Below, piece after piece: positions 6,267 through 8,071 of a stretch of 8,071 nucleotides of DNA. The notes under the pieces are model-generated. The model worked only from the letters and a program-made list of their open reading frames with translations, was not told the DNA's origin and ran no database searches. The DNA comes from Thioalkalivibrio sp. (GTDB taxonomy: Bacteria; Pseudomonadota; Gammaproteobacteria; Ectothiorhodospirales; Ectothiorhodospiraceae). The translations under genes and the position numbers were made by a program. Position 1 is the stretch's first letter, and the number at the start of each line of letters is the position of its first letter. The stretch spans positions 1-8,071 of the forward strand of contig SKNJ01000318.1 of assembly GCA_007120575.1 (NCBI GenBank). Reading direction: 5' to 3'.

Positions 6267-6291
6267 GTCCCTGCATGTACGCGGGTTAGTG

Positions 6292-7470
6292 TCACCCGTG
6301 GCTGTCGGGCTCGCAACCCGGCGCCGGGGTGTGGATCAGGCGGTCGACCGGTTCCGGATGCGGCGCGGGGATGTCTCCCCGGGCGCGCGCGTCCAGCCGC
6401 GCGCGGGCCCAGGCGACGTGTTCGCGCACCAGCGCCGACGGATGCCCGGCGCGTGCGGCCAGTGCGTCTCGTGCCTCGCGGGTGGCAGGGCCATTGCCCA
6501 GCGCCACCGCGAGGTTGCGCAGCCAGCGCGGGTGTCCGATGCGGCGGATCGCCATGCCCTCGGTGCGCGCCAGGAAGGTTGCCTCGTCCCAGGCGAACAG
6601 CTCGACCAGACTGGCGCTGTCCAGGCCGTGGCGGGCGATGAAATCCGGCTCCGCGCTGACTTCGGCGAAACGGTTCCACGGGCACACGAGCTGGCAATCG
6701 TCGCAGCCATAGATGCGGTTGCCGATCAGCGGACGCAGTGCCTCCGGGATGGCGCCCTTCAGCTCGATGGTCAGATACGAAATACAGCGGCGGGCATCCA
6801 GGTCATGCGGACCGCGAAAGGCCCCGGTGGGGCAGATGTCGAGACAGGCGGAGCATTTTCCGCAGTGCTCCGGTACCGGGTCGTCCACCGGCAGCGGCAG
6901 GTCGGTGAACAGTTCGCCAAGGAAGAACCAGGACCCGCTCTCGCGTGCCAGCAGGTTGGTGCTCTTGCCAATCCAGCCGAGCCCGGCGCGGGCCGCCAGG
7001 GCCTTTTCCAGGATCGGCGCGCTGTCGGTGAACGCACGATAGCCGAATGGGCCGACCGCGTCCTCGATGCGTCGTGCCAGGCGGGTCAGGCGCTGGCGCA
7101 GCAGCTTGTGGTAGTCGCGTCCGAGGGCATAGCGGGAGATATAGGCATACGCGGGCCGTGCGAGCTGGCTCGCCGGGGCGCGCGTGGCGGGCGGGAAGTA
7201 ATCCATGCGCACGCTGATGATACGCTGCACTCCGGGCATCAGGGCGCCGGGGTCGTGGCGCAGCGCCGCACGCTCGGCCATCCAGCTCATGTCGCCGTGC
7301 GAGCCCGTTTCCAGCCAGGCGTCGAGGCGCCGGCGGTCGGCCTCCGGTACCTCGGCTGGAGCAATACGCAGGGCCTGGAAGCCGAACTCCCGGCCCCAGG
7401 CGCGGATCTGCCCGGCGAGCTCGGCGCATTGGCTTGGGGCGAGGGGCTCAGGCACGATTCCGGTTTCCAT
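6292..7470 (-). CDS. queG: Epoxyqueuosine reductase
   Basis: The protein is 392 aa, somewhat longer than the approximately 380 aa E. coli enzyme. QueG reduces epoxyqueuosine in tRNA (anticodon position 34) to queuosine, using a cobalamin cofactor and two [4Fe-4S] clusters. What is seen: RYALGRDYHKLL (113-124), the family motif whose Asp119 probably corresponds to the catalytic acid; FTDSAPILEKALAARAGLGWIGK (147-169), of which ILEK and GWIGK are hallmark parts; first ferredoxin motif C203-C206-C209-C213-P; second set C229, C256, C259, C263-P within YGCDDCQLVCPWN. All eight cluster cysteines are present. The C-terminal 80 residues look HEAT-like, as in the family. ATG 7470 is preferred: a GGAG lies 10 nt upstream, while GTG 7506 and ATG 7503 have no site and would overlap nnr. 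Divergence from nnr matches E. coli yjeS/yjeF. Confidence 0.93.
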   Translation of the reverse strand: METGIVPEPLAPSQCAELAGQIRAWGREFGFQALRIAPAEVPEADRRRLDAWLETGSHGDMSWMAERAALRHDPGALMPGVQRIISVRMDYFPPATRAPASQLARPAYAYISRYALGRDYHKLLRQRLTRLARRIEDAVGPFGYRAFTDSAPILEKALAARAGLGWIGKSTNLLARESGSWFFLGELFTDLPLPVDDPVPEHCGKCSACLDICPTGAFRGPHDLDARRCISYLTIELKGAIPEALRPLIGNRIYGCDDCQLVCPWNRFAEVSAEPDFIARHGLDSASLVELFAWDEATFLARTEGMAIRRIGHPRWLRNLAVALGNGPATREARDALAARAGHPSALVREHVAWARARLDARARGDIPAPHPEPVDRLIHTPAPGCEPDSHG

Positions 7471-7473
7471 TGC

Positions 7474-7480
7474 AGGAGGT
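7474..7480 (+). promoter_or_regulatory. Strong Shine-Dalgarno for nnr in the 16-bp queG/nnr spacer
   Basis: AGGAGGT is a full-strength site, with 7 nt between AGGAGG and the GTG at 7487. It decides the GTG start of nnr. It lies inside the short queG/nnr spacer, so its complement (ACCTCCT) sits in the queG leader between that gene's own GGAG and its ATG. Confidence 0.75.
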
Positions 7481-7486
7481 CTCCGT

Positions 7487-8071
7487 GTGAAGCATGACGC
7501 CATCACCCGTTGTCTGACCAGTCCGCTCTACGACAGCGAGGGCATGCGGGTCCTGGATGCAGCCGGCCAGGCGCTGCCGGAGGTCGCCGCGGGCGAGCTG
7601 ATGGAGCGGGCCGGGGCCGCGTTGCTGGCCGAGGTCCGCGCACAATGGCCGCAGCAGCGGCGGATCGGGATCCTGTGCGGGCCGGGCAACAATGGCGGTG
7701 ACGGGTTCGTGCTCGCGCGCCTGGCACGCGCCGCCGGCTACAGCGTGGTGCTGCATGCGGGCCCCTCGCGGGCGCGACCGGAATCGGATGGCCAGCGCGC
7801 CCGCCAGCGCTGGCAGGACGAGGGCGGGATCCTCGAGCCGCTGGAGGCATTCGACCCTGCGCGGGCACAACTCTGGGTGGACTGCCTGTTCGGGATCGGG
7901 CTGGCACGCCCGCTGACCGATGTCTATGGCGAGGTGATCGAACGCCTGAATGGCGCCGGGTTGCCAGTGCTGGCGGCGGATGTGCCATCCGGGGTAGATG
8001 CCGACCGCGGGTGCCTGACCGGGACCGCGGTGCGCGCGACCCGGACCCTGACCATGATCGCCGACAAGCTG
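7487..8071 (+). CDS. nnr: NAD(P)HX epimerase/dehydratase, N-terminal part (partial, runs off window)
   Basis: 195 codons are visible with no stop before the window edge. The translation begins VKHDAITRCLTSPLYDSEGMRVLD (the GTG start is read as Met) and continues with the YjeF N-terminal (NnrE) domain: ELMERAG (37-43), the phosphate-binding loop GPGNNGGDG (65-73), VDCLFGIGLARPL (131-143; the usual Ala is Cys at 133) and ADVPSGVDADRG (164-175). This domain epimerises damaged S/R-NAD(P)HX hydrates. In most bacteria it is fused to an ADP-dependent dehydratase domain (NnrD), which would lie beyond the window, so bifunctionality is expected but not seen. The start is GTG 7487 because AGGAGGT lies upstream; the overlapping GTG at 7485 runs straight into TGA. 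It is divergent from queG across 16 bp. In E. coli the next genes are tsaE, amiB and mutL. Confidence 0.92.
   Translation, partial: MKHDAITRCLTSPLYDSEGMRVLDAAGQALPEVAAGELMERAGAALLAEVRAQWPQQRRIGILCGPGNNGGDGFVLARLARAAGYSVVLHAGPSRARPESDGQRARQRWQDEGGILEPLEAFDPARAQLWVDCLFGIGLARPLTDVYGEVIERLNGAGLPVLAADVPSGVDADRGCLTGTAVRATRTLTMIADKL

Noticed and set aside
6181..7497. A 438-codon plus-strand frame opposite queG.
   Set aside because: It is antisense to queG, whose eight cluster cysteines and family motifs are intact; the antisense product shows no recognisable domain.

Overview
The window is high-GC chromosomal DNA (one hand-counted 120-base stretch of gene body at 2041-2160 is about 76% GC). The genes are tightly packed, mostly housekeeping, and point to a gammaproteobacterium. 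The strongest clue is the divergent queG/nnr pair at the right end, the same arrangement as E. coli yjeS/yjeF. The tail of a ParE topoisomerase IV subunit, a YchJ family protein and a bacterial ferredoxin-NADP reductase agree with this. A purple-sulfur or Thioalkalivibrio-like relative (Chromatiales/Ectothiorhodospiraceae) would fit the composition, but that is a guess.

Left part (1-713): the last 52 codons of parE run rightward and meet, 10 bp later, a leftward two-gene type II toxin-antitoxin module made of a ribbon-helix-helix antitoxin and a RelE/ParE-fold toxin. The toxin stretch is lower in GC (about 62% in a hand count of 181-300). A perfect 26-bp palindrome next to a TACAAT -10 box lies upstream of the antitoxin and is very probably its autoregulatory operator.

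Middle (774-3596): a leftward YeeZ-like atypical SDR/epimerase is divergent from a rightward pair, ychJ and a DnaJ-related protein with a C-terminal J domain. The pair is coupled by an ATGA stop/start overlap. The J-domain gene converges on leftward fpr with the two stop codons directly abutting.

Right part (3741-8071): a leftward run of queG (epoxyqueuosine reductase, last step of queuosine synthesis) followed 25 bp later by an 841-aa protein with three apparent PAS domains, GGDEF and EAL, then fpr after a 144-bp gap. queG is divergent, across 16 bp, from the 5' part of nnr (NAD(P)HX repair), which runs off the window. By E. coli synteny tsaE, amiB and mutL might follow.

Functionally this is a set of core genes: DNA topology, tRNA modification, nicotinamide cofactor repair, redox and chaperone-related functions. 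One accessory toxin-antitoxin module and one cyclic-di-GMP signalling protein are added. No RNA gene, CRISPR array, insertion sequence or clearly undescribed system was seen. No stretch longer than 300 bases lacks a gene; the longest gap is about 172 bp (1620-1791) and holds no convincing promoter by eye.
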